Origin: a virus
Virus record (IMG/VR): IMGVR_UViG_3300035691_000021
Location: 1 to 21,072 of that record
Length of the DNA stretch: 21,072 bases
Reading direction: 5' to 3' (one strand)
This document shows, piece after piece, positions 20,859-21,072 of the stretch; the first letter of the stretch is position 1, and every line of letters begins with the position of its first letter. The notes under the pieces are model-generated. The model saw only the letters and a list, made by a program, of their open reading frames with translations, was not told where the DNA came from and ran no database searches. A program made the position numbers and the translations under genes.

Positions 20859-21072
20859 ATGCCTGCCACCCCCGCCACGTTCGCCTCCGCCAAGCAGTTC
20901 TTCGGCGTCGCCAAGGAATCCACCGGCCAGGGCACCGCGACCGCGATGACCGCCACGCTGCCCATGGTCAAGTTCGACCCCGAGGACAAGCCAGTCCCGC
21001 TCGAAGACATGGCGCTGCGCGGCAGCATGGTCGACTCCTACGGCCTGCAGCAGGGCGTCATCAAGACCGAGT
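20859..21072 (+). CDS. Major tail (tube) protein, 3' partial
   Basis: The frame opens at ATG 20859, with GAGGAGTGAG just upstream, and runs off the window with 71 codons visible. The start, T-F-A-S-A-K-Q-F-F-G-V-A-K-E-S-T-G-Q-G-T-A, and the later F-D-P-E-D-K and L-R-G-S-M-V-D-S-Y-G match major tail subunits of actinobacterial siphophages. Gene order supports this. The missing C terminus prevents checking for an Ig-like extension. Confidence 0.78.
   Translation, partial: MPATPATFASAKQFFGVAKESTGQGTATAMTATLPMVKFDPEDKPVPLEDMALRGSMVDSYGLQQGVIKTE

Noticed and set aside
1-21072. tRNA genes, insertion sequences, integrase or attachment site
   Set aside because: I saw no cloverleaf, transposase or recombinase motif, or att-like duplication in the window.

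Overview
The window reads as a piece of a tailed bacteriophage (or prophage) genome from a high-G+C actinobacterial host. All recognisable genes lie on the + strand. They are tightly packed, often with 4-base stop/start overlaps, and they fall in the usual order: replication/recombination, small accessory genes, packaging, head, connector, tail. G+C is high and codon third positions are almost all G or C. GTG starts are common, and several small zinc-binding proteins have the look of actinophage proteins. No integrase, repressor, tRNA or host gene is seen, so the window does not settle whether the phage is temperate.

Replication block (1-7084): a 5'-truncated PD-(D/E)XK (RecB/Cas4-like) nuclease with duplicated C-terminal modules; a probable single-strand-binding/OB-fold-like protein followed by a strong hairpin; a small helical unknown; a RusA-type Holliday junction resolvase; a family A DNA polymerase with 3'-5' exonuclease but no 5' nuclease domain; and a primase-polymerase fused to a RecA/RepA-like helicase. 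Together these form a nearly self-contained replisome and recombination set. A short N-P-F motif recurs at the termini of three neighbouring proteins.

Accessory/junction block (7085-9824): just after the primase-helicase gene are three 31-bp direct repeats that bracket an AT-rich patch, followed by a GAA-loop hairpin. I read this as a candidate origin of replication or a regulator-binding site. Small genes follow: a membrane-like protein, Zn-ribbon proteins including one with a C-terminal helix-turn-helix, a DUF6221-like protein and unknowns. The block ends in a 164-base intergenic region with a candidate promoter, a possible leaderless 22-codon reading frame and an intrinsic terminator directly in front of the terminase genes. 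This layout suggests attenuation or antitermination control of the late operon.

Late block (9825-21072): probable small terminase, a small conserved phage protein, large terminase, a portal-MuF fusion, an XkdF-like prohead protease, a scaffold-like protein and an HK97-type major capsid protein with an inserted Ig/Fn3-like domain. A strong hairpin follows the capsid gene. After it come head-completion and connector genes interspersed with small Cys-rich proteins, a tail-terminator-like protein and the start of the major tail (tube) protein, cut by the window edge. This points to a siphovirus-like (or at least tube-tailed) virion. All functional calls come from motif recognition by eye; no database search was run.
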